NCBI RefSeq assembly: GCF_002795825.1
Contig: NZ_CP018800.1
Span: 868,001-932,000, forward strand
Direction: 5' to 3'
Source of the DNA: Mariprofundus ferrinatatus
GTDB lineage: Bacteria; Pseudomonadota; Zetaproteobacteria; Mariprofundales; Mariprofundaceae
Length of the DNA stretch: 64,000 nt
Below, piece by piece: positions 43,338 through 54,084 of this stretch. Each line of letters starts with the position of its first letter. Position 1 is the first letter of the stretch. Below the pieces are notes generated by a model. The model made no database searches and was not told the DNA's origin. It was given only the letters and a program-made list of their open reading frames with translations. The position numbers were made by a program, and so were the translations under genes.

Positions 43338-46097
43338 TCAGGAGTCGAGCAAAGCTGCCTGAGCCGCTGCAAGTCGTGCAATCGGCACGCGAGGACCTGA
43401 ACATGAAACGTAGGTCAGTCCAATGCTGTGGCAGAAGCGGATGGAGGCTGGATGACCTCCATGTTCACCGCAGATACCGATCTTCATGCCTGGCTTAACG
43501 CCACGGCCCCATTTTACAGCCAGTTCCATCAGTTTTCCGACGCCATTCGCATCAAGTACTTCGAATGGATTGTCCTGCAGAATCCCTGCTTCGTTGTACA
43601 TCGGCAGGAATTTGTTTTCTGCATCCTCGCGGGAGAACGAGAAGGTGGCCTGAGTCAGGTCATTGGTGCCAAAGCTGAAGAACTCAGCTTCTTCGGCAAG
43701 TTGTTCAGCACGCATGCATGCACGGACAACCTCCATCATCGATCCGAACTTGAAGATCGGAGCAATGCCTTCACTTTCTTCCACCTGCTGGCGAATGGCT
43801 TCAACATGTACCTTGATATTTCTCAGTTCTTCAGAGGTACACACCTGCGGGATCATGATCTCAGGGTGGACTTCAATTCCCTTTTTCTGGCATGCACATG
43901 CTGCCTCAAGAACAGCACGAATCTGCATGGCATAGATTTCAGGGAAAGTAATGCCGAGACGAACTCCGCGATGGCCAAGCATCGGGTTGACTTCAAAGAG
44001 AGCACGAACTTTCTTTAGAATCGCCTCCTTCTTCTCGATCGCCTCATCGACCAGGGATGAGTCAGCCAACTGCTGGATCGGCTGGAGGGCACCGTTCTTG
44101 GTGGATAGAAGGCTAAGGGTCGCAGTCAGAACCTCGGATCCCCGCATGGTATCCTTCAGATGACGCAGCTGAATCAGATCATCAATCAACTGGTTCTCAG
44201 AAGGCAGGAACTCATGGATAGGCGGATCAAGCAGTCGAACTGTGACCGGACGTGGCGACATGGTCTTAAATAGCTCGATAAAGTCCTGACGCTGGATAGG
44301 AAGCAATCTGTCGAGGGCATCCTGACGCTGTTCTAGCGTGTCTGAGACAATCATCTCAAGCACGATTGGCAGCCGTTCTGCAGCATTGAACATGCGCTCG
44401 GTACGGCACAGGCCTATTCCCATGGCGCCGTATTTGAGGGCGCGCTCTGCATCTTCAGGAATGTCAGCATTGGCCATGACTTTCAGATGGGCGCGCTCAT
44501 CTGCCCATGAAAGCAGGGTTTTCAGTTCTTCCGAGAACTCCGCCTCAACAGTAGCAACTTCGCCCAGATAGACGTTGCCGCTAGTGCCGTCGATGGTGAT
44601 CATGTCACCTTCTTTAATGACAACGTCGCCGATATGGGCACGTCGTGCCATTACATCCACTTCAATGCCTTCAGCACCGGCAACACAGGGTTTGCCCATG
44701 CCACGAGCCACAACCGCTGCATGACTGGTCTTGCCGCCGCGAGAGGTAAGGATCGCCTCGGAGACGAAGAATCCGTGGATATCTTCAGGCTTGGTTTCTT
44801 CACGCAGCAGGATCAAAGGTTTTCCGCTGGTTTTTTTCTGAGCCACAGCTCGGTCAGCATCGAACACAACATGGCCGCAGGCTGCGCCCGGGCTTGCCGG
44901 AAGGCCTGTTGCCAGAGGTTTGACCTTGATGTTCGGGTCAAGGCGAGGGAAAAGCATCTGCTCCAGTGATTCTGGGGCAATGCGCAGAAGGGCCTGCTCT
45001 TTATTGATCAATCCCTCTTCAACAAGTTCTACGGAAGTACGAACCATCGCCTGCGTATTCATCTTGCCATTGCGGGTCTGCAGACAGTAAAGAATACCCT
45101 TTTCGATGGTGAACTCGAAGTCCTGGATTTCAGAGTAATGTGTTTCCAGTTTGCTGCGTAGCTCTTCAAGCTGTCGATACATTTCCGGCATCTCTGTTTC
45201 CATCTGAGCGATTGGTTTTGGAGTGCGGATACCGGCTACCACATCTTCACCCTGCGCATTGACCAGATACTCGCCGTAGAAGACGTTTTCTCCAGTGCCA
45301 GGGTTGCGAGTGAATGCTACACCTGTAGCACAGTCGTTGCCGCGGTTGCCGAATACCATGGTGCAGACATTCACGGCAGTACCATTGGCCATGTCAGGTG
45401 TGATGTGAAATTCACGACGGTAGTCAACTGCACGTTTGCCGGACCAGGATCCGAACACCGCTTTGATAGCGAGTTCCAGCTGCTCATAAGGATCTTCAGG
45501 GAACGCACGCCCAGTTTGAGCATGGACAACATCAAGGAACAAGGCGGCGATTTCTTTCAGGTTTTCGGCAGAGAGTCCGACATCCTCTTTGACACCCTCG
45601 CGCTTCTTGATCGCTTCGAACGGTTCATCGAAGTGCATATCATCAATGCCAAGGGCAATCTTCCCGAAGAGTTGGATAAAGCGTCGGTAGGCATCGTAAG
45701 CAAAGCGCTCGTCTCCGGTCTGTTCGATTTCACCCTGAAGTGTCTCTCTGTTCATGCCTAGATTGAGAATGGTGTCCATCATTCCTGGCATCGACATGGC
45801 AGAGCCGGAACGTACAGAGACAAGCAGCGGGTTATGGGCGTCACCAAATCCTTTTCCTGTCGCTTTTTCAAGCGCGCTCATCTGATCCTTTACTTCCTGT
45901 ATCAGACCATCCGGTAGCGTATTGTTCTGATCCAGATAGGTAAGACATGCCTTGGTTGTAATGGTGAAGCCGGGAGGAACATTCAGCCCGATCTGAGTCA
46001 TCTCACATAGGTTTGCGCCTTTACCGCCGAGTAGCTGTCTGGCTTTGCCGTCCCCCTCAGTAAAAGAGTAGACGTATTTGTTTTGCTGATTAGTCAT
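43338..46097 (-). CDS. ppdK: Pyruvate, phosphate dikinase
   Basis: A 919-residue enzyme that interconverts pyruvate, ATP and Pi with PEP, AMP and PPi. Domains in order: ATP-grasp nucleotide-binding (LLGGKGANLCEMT, RSGSAMSMPGMMDTILNLG), the central swivelling His domain (GGKTSHAAVVARGMGKPCVAG, catalytic His) and the C-terminal PEP-binding TIM barrel (GLCRTERMF, GICGEHGGHPASI with the catalytic Cys). The ATG at 46097 (MTNQQNKYVYSF) has AGGGAAAC upstream; the longer frame to 46163 is rejected. With OadA/B it links pyruvate, PEP and oxaloacetate. Confidence 0.97.
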   Translation of the reverse strand: MTNQQNKYVYSFTEGDGKARQLLGGKGANLCEMTQIGLNVPPGFTITTKACLTYLDQNNTLPDGLIQEVKDQMSALEKATGKGFGDAHNPLLVSVRSGSAMSMPGMMDTILNLGMNRETLQGEIEQTGDERFAYDAYRRFIQLFGKIALGIDDMHFDEPFEAIKKREGVKEDVGLSAENLKEIAALFLDVVHAQTGRAFPEDPYEQLELAIKAVFGSWSGKRAVDYRREFHITPDMANGTAVNVCTMVFGNRGNDCATGVAFTRNPGTGENVFYGEYLVNAQGEDVVAGIRTPKPIAQMETEMPEMYRQLEELRSKLETHYSEIQDFEFTIEKGILYCLQTRNGKMNTQAMVRTSVELVEEGLINKEQALLRIAPESLEQMLFPRLDPNIKVKPLATGLPASPGAACGHVVFDADRAVAQKKTSGKPLILLREETKPEDIHGFFVSEAILTSRGGKTSHAAVVARGMGKPCVAGAEGIEVDVMARRAHIGDVVIKEGDMITIDGTSGNVYLGEVATVEAEFSEELKTLLSWADERAHLKVMANADIPEDAERALKYGAMGIGLCRTERMFNAAERLPIVLEMIVSDTLEQRQDALDRLLPIQRQDFIELFKTMSPRPVTVRLLDPPIHEFLPSENQLIDDLIQLRHLKDTMRGSEVLTATLSLLSTKNGALQPIQQLADSSLVDEAIEKKEAILKKVRALFEVNPMLGHRGVRLGITFPEIYAMQIRAVLEAACACQKKGIEVHPEIMIPQVCTSEELRNIKVHVEAIRQQVEESEGIAPIFKFGSMMEVVRACMRAEQLAEEAEFFSFGTNDLTQATFSFSREDAENKFLPMYNEAGILQDNPFEVLDANGVGKLMELAVKWGRGVKPGMKIGICGEHGGHPASIRFCHSIGLTYVSCSGPRVPIARLAAAQAALLDS

Positions 46098-46537
46098 TAT
46101 ATTAGTTTCCCTGAATTCTATGAAACACATGGTGTGTTTGTTGATTTTGTAAGTATTGGGCAAGTCAGATTTGGCGAAGCCGAATACGAATGCATCATAC
46201 GCCTGATCACCCTTGCTGAAAAGAATTGATTCGTTTCTGATGCATTATGTCACGCAGAACAATCAATAAGTTGACCTTTCAGAATTAAGCGTTCGCTTCC
46301 TATGGCGGGTAGTGTATTCCGCATGATAAATCAGTAGTGTATGGTATCCTGAACTTGGCCAGCTATAGAGTTTTATCCGTAACAGATATAACCTTCAGAT
46401 GTTTTTCGCACTGGCTCAACAACTGGAAGTGGAATTAATCTTGACTGTTTCGATGAGAAGGGGGCTCTTGTCTGAATTGACGATTCTCAAGGAAGGGGAT
46501 GAACATATTATGGATAAGCAAAAGGGTGCACTGAATC
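46098..46537. other. Intergenic region between ppdK and the PilZ gene
   Basis: About 440 bases that should hold the divergent promoters of ppdK and the PilZ-cyclase pair. A 48-codon open frame (46399-46545) overlaps the PilZ start, has no clear ribosome site and resembles nothing I know; I do not call it as a gene. No repeat or RNA structure stands out. Confidence 0.4.
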
Positions 46538-46918
46538 ATGTCTGACCAAGACTTCAACAACCTTAGGGAGTTCGATCGTCAGGCGATTGATTTTGAGGCT
46601 GAAATTAAAGGATTCTCTCAGTCAGGAGAGCCTTTCTGCGACCATGGACAGTTGAAAGATATCTCCGGAGGGGGAGTCGGTCTGACAACATCCCACCCAG
46701 ATCATTACAAAGTCGACCAGCAACTCGAACTGGAAATCAAGCTTCCCGATACCGATGAGCTTGAAGCGTTTATGAAATGCCAGGTTACGGTCGAGTGGAT
46801 TCGATCGGACAACGCAGAGAGCGGTGATTCCGGACGGGTGTTGATCGGGGTGTCATTGAATGGCCAGATGAGTTTTGATAGTCGTAAACACTCCACATCA
46901 TCTCATAGCACGAAATAA
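46538..46918 (+). CDS. PilZ-domain protein
   Basis: A 126-residue single-domain PilZ protein. The c-di-GMP-binding pattern is present: RxxxR-like REFDR near residue 10 and the (D/N)xSxxG motif KDISGGGVGL about residue 40. PilZ proteins relay c-di-GMP to motility, pili and polysaccharide systems. It lies 6 bp before a nucleotide cyclase and next to a large Tad pilus operon, so a link to attachment is plausible. Confidence 0.85.
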   Translation: MSDQDFNNLREFDRQAIDFEAEIKGFSQSGEPFCDHGQLKDISGGGVGLTTSHPDHYKVDQQLELEIKLPDTDELEAFMKCQVTVEWIRSDNAESGDSGRVLIGVSLNGQMSFDSRKHSTSSHSTK

Positions 46919-46923
46919 ATCAG

Positions 46924-47991
46924 ATGAAAAAAAAGAGAATTAAATTCAAGGATATTGAACAGGCTAGCTACAGTCTGATCGGTTTCATCCCATATCTCCT
47001 CTCTTTCTATTTGATCATATATCTCGATGTTAAAATTACTGCCGAGTTGCTGGTCGTTGGTCTTGTCGCATTGATAATGCATCTGGTCGGTTATTCGGTT
47101 ATCCGCAGGTTCGGCAAACAGCTTGCCAATATATGTGATATTACTGCCAAGGCGGCTATGTCAGAACATAAATACTCGATTGAACTTAATGACGATATTC
47201 CTGATGAGCTCTCTGAAATCGTACAGCACTTCAATGCGGTTTTGGCTGAGTCTGCACGCTCCTCTCGCAACTTTCAGGAGGTGACAACGAAGCTGATGGT
47301 CTACACCCGTGATATCGAGCATTACCAGCAGAAGCTCCGAGAAGAAGGGGTGTCCCGTAACCGTTTAAGTCGTTATATCGACAAGAGCCTGGTCGAAAAG
47401 ATCATTAACTCCGAAGAGGATATTCCTTTGCAGAATGCAAGGCAGGAAGCCACGATGCTATTTGCCGACATTCGTTCGTTTACAGCGATTTCGGAGCATA
47501 TGGCTCCGGAAGAGGTGATCGGCATGCTGAATGATTATTTCGATGCCATGGTAAAGATTATTTTCAAACATCATGGAATACTGGATAAATTTGTTGGCGA
47601 TGAATTAATGGCAACCTTTGGCGTGATTGGGGATTCTAAAGAGGGTGCCCTTAATGCCGTGAAGGCTTCCATTGCAATGCAGGCCAGAGTCAAGAGTCTG
47701 ATGCCTGAATTCCGTGCCAAGGGTTATCCCGTCTTTGAGATCGGTATTGGTATAAATACCGGCGAAGTGGTGATGGGGAATGTAGGATCCAAGAACCGGA
47801 TGGACTACACGGTTATTGGGGATACTGTAAATGTTGCTTCCCGATTACAGCAGATGTCTGAAGGTCACGGCATTATTGTTGGAGAGAAGACCTATCAACA
47901 TTGTCAGGCCTATGTTCCGATGAAACCCAAGGGTGAAATCAAGGTGAAAAACAGAGCTGCAGCGGTAAAATGTTACGAGGTAGGGAAATAG
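46924..47991 (+). CDS. Class III adenylate/guanylate cyclase
   Basis: A 355-residue membrane-anchored cyclase. Two N-terminal helices lie near residues 18-60, then a coiled or HAMP-like linker (residues 70-150) and a catalytic CHD domain: MLFADIRSFTAISEHM (metal Asp), NDYFDAMVKIIFKHHGILDKFVGDELMATFG (second metal Asp) and GIGINTGEVVMGNVGSKNRMDYTVIGDTVNVASRLQ (Asn/Arg transition-state residues). Substrate-choice residues are Lys in ILDKF and Asp in MDYTVIGD, consistent with adenylate cyclase. It follows the PilZ gene by 6 bp on the same strand. Confidence 0.9.
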   Translation: MKKKRIKFKDIEQASYSLIGFIPYLLSFYLIIYLDVKITAELLVVGLVALIMHLVGYSVIRRFGKQLANICDITAKAAMSEHKYSIELNDDIPDELSEIVQHFNAVLAESARSSRNFQEVTTKLMVYTRDIEHYQQKLREEGVSRNRLSRYIDKSLVEKIINSEEDIPLQNARQEATMLFADIRSFTAISEHMAPEEVIGMLNDYFDAMVKIIFKHHGILDKFVGDELMATFGVIGDSKEGALNAVKASIAMQARVKSLMPEFRAKGYPVFEIGIGINTGEVVMGNVGSKNRMDYTVIGDTVNVASRLQQMSEGHGIIVGEKTYQHCQAYVPMKPKGEIKVKNRAAAVKCYEVGK

Positions 47992-48023
47992 CCTCTAGAG
48001 CTCGTCGTGTGGGCCCATATACA

Positions 48024-48917
48024 TTACTGTTTTGTTTTTGAGCCTTGCAACTGTTTTGCTTTTTCCAGATTGCTGGCAGCACGCTCGTAATAAGTTGGAC
48101 TTAATCTCATTGCTGTCTCAAAGTAGCCTATGGCGGTTTCATACTCCCCATTGAGAAATGCAATATACCCAATGTTGTTGTATGCAACTGATTCGTTATA
48201 TGTCGAACTTACGGTTGCTACAGCCTCCTGATAATTCCCTTGCCAAGCTAGTGCAATGCCCAGATTGTTACGCAGACGACTGTCGAAATAGGGGGTGTGA
48301 GAAAGTGCGCTTCGCAATACCTTCTCGGCTTCACTGTAGCGGTGCGCCATGATTAAAGAGTAACCAAGATTGTTAAGCAGGACAGGGTAGTTCGGGAGAA
48401 TCTGCAAGCCTGTTTGATAATATTGTACGGCTTTGGTGTAGTGATGTTCAAGATCTGCAAGCACACCAAGTCCATTCCATGCATTCCAGCGTTGATTATC
48501 AAGAGAGACTACCTTATCCAGATGCTCTTTAGCCTTAGAGAACTTTCTTAACTTTATCTGGCATATGCCAATGCTTTCAAGGGCATCAATATCGTCCGGA
48601 TTGGTTCTTAGGACCTCTTCAAAGTTGGTTTCAGCTTGCTGGTAAAGACCATTGTTCAGATAAATTTGTCCGCTACGCACCCTTGCATGCCGGTTTTCTG
48701 GTGATAGAGAGATCATCTGCTGGTAATAATAGAGTGCATCACTGCTGTTGCCCTGTTCGAAGGCCTCATCAGCCTTTTGCGCAAGTGATGCCAGAGATAC
48801 CTGCTGTTTCTGCAGAGCGTCACTGCTCTTCGGGCTTGAGGCACAACCGGACAGGAACCCAGCAATAAGCATGGGAACCAAGAGGAGAAATCTCCTCCTG
48901 ATTCTAGGCATGCCCAA
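48024..48917 (-). CDS. TPR lipoprotein, TadD-like
   Basis: A 297-residue lipoprotein: signal LVPMLIAGFLSGCASS (lipobox Cys about residue 25) followed by at least six TPR repeats (DALYYYQQMISLSPENRHA, QAETNFEEVLRTNPDDIDA, and so on). TadD is a TPR outer-membrane lipoprotein used for secretin assembly in Tad systems. It is the last gene of the reverse-strand Tad operon; its start overlaps the preceding gene's stop by 14 bp. Confidence 0.88.
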   Translation of the reverse strand: MGMPRIRRRFLLLVPMLIAGFLSGCASSPKSSDALQKQQVSLASLAQKADEAFEQGNSSDALYYYQQMISLSPENRHARVRSGQIYLNNGLYQQAETNFEEVLRTNPDDIDALESIGICQIKLRKFSKAKEHLDKVVSLDNQRWNAWNGLGVLADLEHHYTKAVQYYQTGLQILPNYPVLLNNLGYSLIMAHRYSEAEKVLRSALSHTPYFDSRLRNNLGIALAWQGNYQEAVATVSSTYNESVAYNNIGYIAFLNGEYETAIGYFETAMRLSPTYYERAASNLEKAKQLQGSKTKQ

Positions 48918-50709
48918 GTGATGAAAGGAGTGTCAGATAATCTTCTGCTTCAAGCAGGTCCTTGCCGATCACGATGCGAATATCAACTCTGCGATGTGAA
49001 ATATCCATCTCCTTCAATTCTGCCCTGACTGGGAGCATGGCTGCAACCTTTTCTGCATCCTTGCGATGATCGGGCATATAATAGATCACGGATGATGCAT
49101 AGTCGAAACTATCCGCATTGGTAATCCGGCGGATGGTTTGACCATGTCTGGCCAGAACGTTGGTTACCAGACGGGCCATTCCATTACGGCCATTACCGTT
49201 GGCAATCTCCAGGCGTGCAGGCATCAGAACATTGTTCATTTGTGCAGAGATCATAGACACTTTGTCCTGTACTTTTGCCATCATATGAATTTCATTCTCG
49301 CTCTTGTAAATGAAATCATGACCAATTACTAAGCGAAGATCGCTGTTGTTTACATTGGATGTAGTCTCCTTGAGAACAACGGGGGCGGGCACTTTGATTG
49401 CCAGTTGCTCAGCTTCAATCTGCCTTCCAGAGAGATAGTAGAGAGTAGTACGTTCCTGATTGAATGGGCGGGAGTTGGTGATCTTCCAGACCCATTCATT
49501 GCGACTCTTCAGGAAGTTGGTGAGTGCTTTGGCCATACCAGTACGGCCATTGCCATTGGAAATCTCGATTCTATTGCCTACAGAAAGTACAACTACTTTC
49601 ATCGGCTGCTGATCAGGAGTTGCTGAGGCTGTCGATTTCGCAGGGTCAGACCGTACAGGAATAATAGCTACCGGCTCTGATACTACTGGAGCTGCCGCTA
49701 CCGGCTCTGGTACTGCTGGAGCTGCCGCTACCGGCTCTGGTACTGCTGGAGCTGCCGCTACCGGCTCTGATACTGCTGGAGCTGCCGCTGCCGGCTCTGA
49801 TACTGCTGGAGCTGCCGCTACCGGCTCTGATGCTACTGGAGCTGCCGCTACCGGCTCTGATGCTACTGGAGCTGCCGCTACCGGCTCTGATACTGCAGGG
49901 GCTACCGCTACCGGCTCTGATACTGCAGGGGCTACCGCTACCGGCTCTGATACTGCAGGGGCTACCGCTACCGGCTCTGATGCTACTGGAGCTGCCGCTA
50001 CCGGCTCTGATGCTACTGGAGCTGCCGCTACCGGCTCTGATGCTACTGGAGCTGCCGCTACCGGCTCTGATGCTACTGGAGCTGCCGCTACCGGCTCTGA
50101 TACTACTGGAGCTGCCGCTACCGGCTCTGATACTACTGGAGCTGCCGCTGCCGGCTCTGATGCTTTTGCTTTGGACAATGCAATTGCTTTGACCTCTGGA
50201 ACCTGTTGCTGAGGCAATCTACTGTTTGCCAGGCTCAGGTTATGTGCTGCGCGAGCATTATCAGGCTCATGTGCAAGCGCGATCTGCAATACTTTACTGG
50301 CGTCGGTATAGCGTCCTTGCAGAATGTAAGAGTAACCAAGGTTGCTCAGTGTTTTGACCGAATCCGGCTGAATCTTCAGTGCCTTATAATAGTAACTGGT
50401 TGCAAGGTCATGCCGTTTGATCTGGTCATAACATGCAGCAATTCCATTCAATGCATTTACGGAGTTTGGATTTTCGGCATTTGCTTGTTTGAATGCCTCC
50501 AGGGCCAGACCATACTTGCCTTGTATGAACAGCTGTTTTCCTTGGTCATAACTGTTGAAGCTCTGAACCTGAGTTGCTTCACCTCCAACCCTGTAAGCCG
50601 GGCGGATGGAATCAAGCAGTGCGTAACTGGTTGTGCATCCAGCCAGCAACAACAGGCAATAGACCATCATTGTACCTTGTTTTAGTGGACGGGAATATTT
50701 CACAGACAT
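48904..50709 (-). CDS. TPR lipoprotein with Pro/Ala-repeat linker and two LytR_C domains
   Basis: A 601-residue Tad-locus protein. A lipoprotein signal (LLLLAGCTTSY) is followed by TPR repeats (residues 50-165, e.g. QGKYGLALEAFKQANAENPN), then the 17-unit Ala/Pro/Glu/Val repeat region (about 184-353), then two LytR_C-like domains, ISNGNGRTGMAKALTNFL and IANGNGRNGMARLVTNVL, each ending in a hydrophobic VVKEM/VIGKD-like segment. LytR_C domains occur in cell-envelope proteins. The repeat could form an extended linker spanning the periplasm. The TadD-type role in pilus assembly is inferred from position and domain content. Confidence 0.85.
   Translation of the reverse strand: MSVKYSRPLKQGTMMVYCLLLLAGCTTSYALLDSIRPAYRVGGEATQVQSFNSYDQGKQLFIQGKYGLALEAFKQANAENPNSVNALNGIAACYDQIKRHDLATSYYYKALKIQPDSVKTLSNLGYSYILQGRYTDASKVLQIALAHEPDNARAAHNLSLANSRLPQQQVPEVKAIALSKAKASEPAAAAPVVSEPVAAAPVVSEPVAAAPVASEPVAAAPVASEPVAAAPVASEPVAAAPVASEPVAVAPAVSEPVAVAPAVSEPVAVAPAVSEPVAAAPVASEPVAAAPVASEPVAAAPAVSEPAAAAPAVSEPVAAAPAVPEPVAAAPAVPEPVAAAPVVSEPVAIIPVRSDPAKSTASATPDQQPMKVVVLSVGNRIEISNGNGRTGMAKALTNFLKSRNEWVWKITNSRPFNQERTTLYYLSGRQIEAEQLAIKVPAPVVLKETTSNVNNSDLRLVIGHDFIYKSENEIHMMAKVQDKVSMISAQMNNVLMPARLEIANGNGRNGMARLVTNVLARHGQTIRRITNADSFDYASSVIYYMPDHRKDAEKVAAMLPVRAELKEMDISHRRVDIRIVIGKDLLEAEDYLTLLSSLGHA
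49651..50160 (-). repeat. Seventeen tandem 30-bp units inside the TPR-LytR_C gene
   Basis: The array encodes 17 decapeptides of type SEPVAAAPVA with small changes (SEPVAVAPAV x3, PEPVAAAPAV x2, final SEPVAIIPVR). The units are in one register with no break. Near-identical neighbouring units imply recent expansion or gene conversion, so the copy number may vary among strains. The opposite strand encodes a false 120-codon Leu/Pro frame. Confidence 0.95.
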
Positions 50710-50733
50710 GATGCACCTCTCAGATTCGTGCGA

Positions 50734-51720
50734 TTATCCTCCCAGGCCCTTAATGAACCCTTCGTAAATCCGGATAATCGCCGGACCAAGGATTACCAGA
50801 AAGAGTGCCGGGAAAATGAACAGGATAATCGGGAAGATCATTTTTACAGGCAATTTGGCAGCCTTTTCACGGGCTCGCTGCATACGCATTGTTCTCATTT
50901 CTTTAGCGTGGGTTCTTAATGCGTCAGCTACACTTGTACCGAAGTGGTCGGCCTGAACAAGCAGGGTTACCAACTCAGAGACTTCATCAAGCCCAGTACG
51001 TTCTGCTAGAGACCGGAGTGCTTCTTCCCGGGTTTTACCGGAACGTAGCTCAAGGCTCAGAACGGCAAACTCTCCAGCTAGTACCGGATGGCTGTGCCTG
51101 AGTTCTTCACTCACACGCTGGATGGCTGCATCAAGTCCAAGGCCCGCCTCCACGCAAACCACAAACATATCCATGGCATCTGGAAAACTTTCAGAGAAGC
51201 TCAGGCGCCGTTTGTTGATCTTGTTGATCAGAATAAAGTTTGGAATGTTGTAACCCAGAACGGCCGCCAGAACGACGAGGAAAATCACATAGAGATTGCC
51301 GGCAGCAGGGGAGTAACCGCTGAAAACCGCAATGATAATGATGGCGACTGGAACAAGAATGCCAAGGAACACCTTGTTGCCGATGAAAACACGAATAGCT
51401 CTGGGGCTATAATAACCTGCCTTAACCAGCCTCATTTTCAGGTTGGAATCGGTCCATGCCTCATCCGGGATGACCACACTTGCAGCAGATTCGGCAATGC
51501 GAACAAAGAATCTGCCATCCCTCTGTTGTAGATCCTCTTTAATAGCTTCTTCAGGATGCTCAATCGCGTTCAGGCGGCGCTGAACAGGGCTCATGCCACC
51601 CATTAACCAGATAAAGATGCCGTAGAAGAGCAGGGCGGTTGCAAGAAACACCATGCCCAGAATTGCGATCTGGTTATCTGTGCTTAGGAAAGAGCTGATG
51701 ACTGCAATGAGTTCTTTCAT
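50734..51720 (-). CDS. tadC: TadC, pilus assembly membrane protein
   Basis: A 328-residue T2SSF-domain protein with an N-terminal helix (AILGMVFLATALLFYGIFIWLMGG), further helices near 115-165 and a C-terminal helix (IFPIILFIFPALFLVILGPAI). The cytosolic segment SFPDAMDMFVVCVEAGLGLDAAI and SVADALRTHAKEMRTMRMQRAREKAAKLPVKMIFP match TadC. It works with TadB as the inner-membrane platform for the Flp pilus motor TadA. Confidence 0.95.
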   Translation of the reverse strand: MKELIAVISSFLSTDNQIAILGMVFLATALLFYGIFIWLMGGMSPVQRRLNAIEHPEEAIKEDLQQRDGRFFVRIAESAASVVIPDEAWTDSNLKMRLVKAGYYSPRAIRVFIGNKVFLGILVPVAIIIIAVFSGYSPAAGNLYVIFLVVLAAVLGYNIPNFILINKINKRRLSFSESFPDAMDMFVVCVEAGLGLDAAIQRVSEELRHSHPVLAGEFAVLSLELRSGKTREEALRSLAERTGLDEVSELVTLLVQADHFGTSVADALRTHAKEMRTMRMQRAREKAAKLPVKMIFPIILFIFPALFLVILGPAIIRIYEGFIKGLGG

Positions 51721-51732
51721 CTTACTCTCCTT

Positions 51733-52701
51733 TTATACCCGGAAGCTGATCATGCGCCTGATTACAAAGTAACCAACGGCCATCAGGAACAGCTGTAAAA
51801 TGATCAGGAATTGTCCCAACGGGTTCTGGAACAGGGGATCAAAATATGACGGTTGCGCGATTGCGATGGCACCGGCCACGAAGAACGGTAGTCCGATCAG
51901 AACATTGGCTGAAAGTTTCATCTCACTGGCCTGGATTGCGATCTCTCGATACATTCTTACCCGAGCCCGCATGACCGCAGAGATTTTATTCAGCACATCC
52001 GCGAGATTACCACCTGTGACTTTCTGGATGATTACGGCTGCAGCAAAATACTGCACCTCTTCACAATGAATACGGTCGGTGAAGTTAAGCAGTGCATCTT
52101 TTAGCTCAAGACCGTAATTTATCTCATCGAATACGATACCAAACTCAGTACCGATTGGATCGGGAACTTCATCTGCAACCATCTTGAGCGTGGCAGTAAA
52201 CGGATTGCCAGCGCGCAGACTGCGGGCCATGAAATCGAGTGCATCAGGGAGCATTTCAATGAATCGCTGGCGCCTGTTTTCAGCACGTCTGGACACATAC
52301 ATGTAAGGAATCATGAAGCCGGCAACCACGCCGAGGATCAATGCGAAAGGTGTGTACAACTCACTTGTAAGCAGCAGGGCAATGAAGAAGAAAATGCTCG
52401 TGCCAATCTGTAAGCCGATAAACTTCATAACAGAGAGGTCTAGATCAGCTTCGGTGAGGAGTCGGTCGATAGCATGAATACGGGGGATTCCCTGAAGAAG
52501 GCTGTTCAGCCCAGGATTGCTGCTTAATTGTTTTCTTTTCAGCAGTTCTGCACCGTGCCCACCTCCGGCTGAAAGGATTCTTAATCTGCGTTCAACCTTT
52601 GATGCGCCGCTTTCTCCAAGCAGATCCCATATATAATAGACTCCCGCTACCAGAGATACGATAGCAATAAATGTGATAAGCGGAACGAGAAATTCAATCA
52701 T
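51733..52701 (-). CDS. tadB: TadB, pilus assembly membrane protein
   Basis: A 322-residue T2SSF-domain protein similar to TadC, with IEMLPDALDFMARSLRAGNPFTATLKMVADEVPDPIG in its cytosolic domain and helices at both ends. It lies 12 bp before tadC and 8 bp after tadA on the reverse strand. Confidence 0.95.
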   Translation of the reverse strand: MIEFLVPLITFIAIVSLVAGVYYIWDLLGESGASKVERRLRILSAGGGHGAELLKRKQLSSNPGLNSLLQGIPRIHAIDRLLTEADLDLSVMKFIGLQIGTSIFFFIALLLTSELYTPFALILGVVAGFMIPYMYVSRRAENRRQRFIEMLPDALDFMARSLRAGNPFTATLKMVADEVPDPIGTEFGIVFDEINYGLELKDALLNFTDRIHCEEVQYFAAAVIIQKVTGGNLADVLNKISAVMRARVRMYREIAIQASEMKLSANVLIGLPFFVAGAIAIAQPSYFDPLFQNPLGQFLIILQLFLMAVGYFVIRRMISFRV

Positions 52702-52709
52702 ATTATCAC

Positions 52710-54059
<1,350 letters not shown>

Positions 54060-54084
54060 GAGCGTTCACCTCATTCTTTATTTC

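Noticed and set aside
46399-46545. 48-codon open frame overlapping the PilZ start
   Set aside because: Lacks a good ribosome site and any recognisable sequence; kept only as an intergenic remark.
49830-50192. 120-codon Leu/Pro-rich open frame on the forward strand
   Set aside because: It is the antisense of the 30-bp repeat array and arises from the repeat's reading register.
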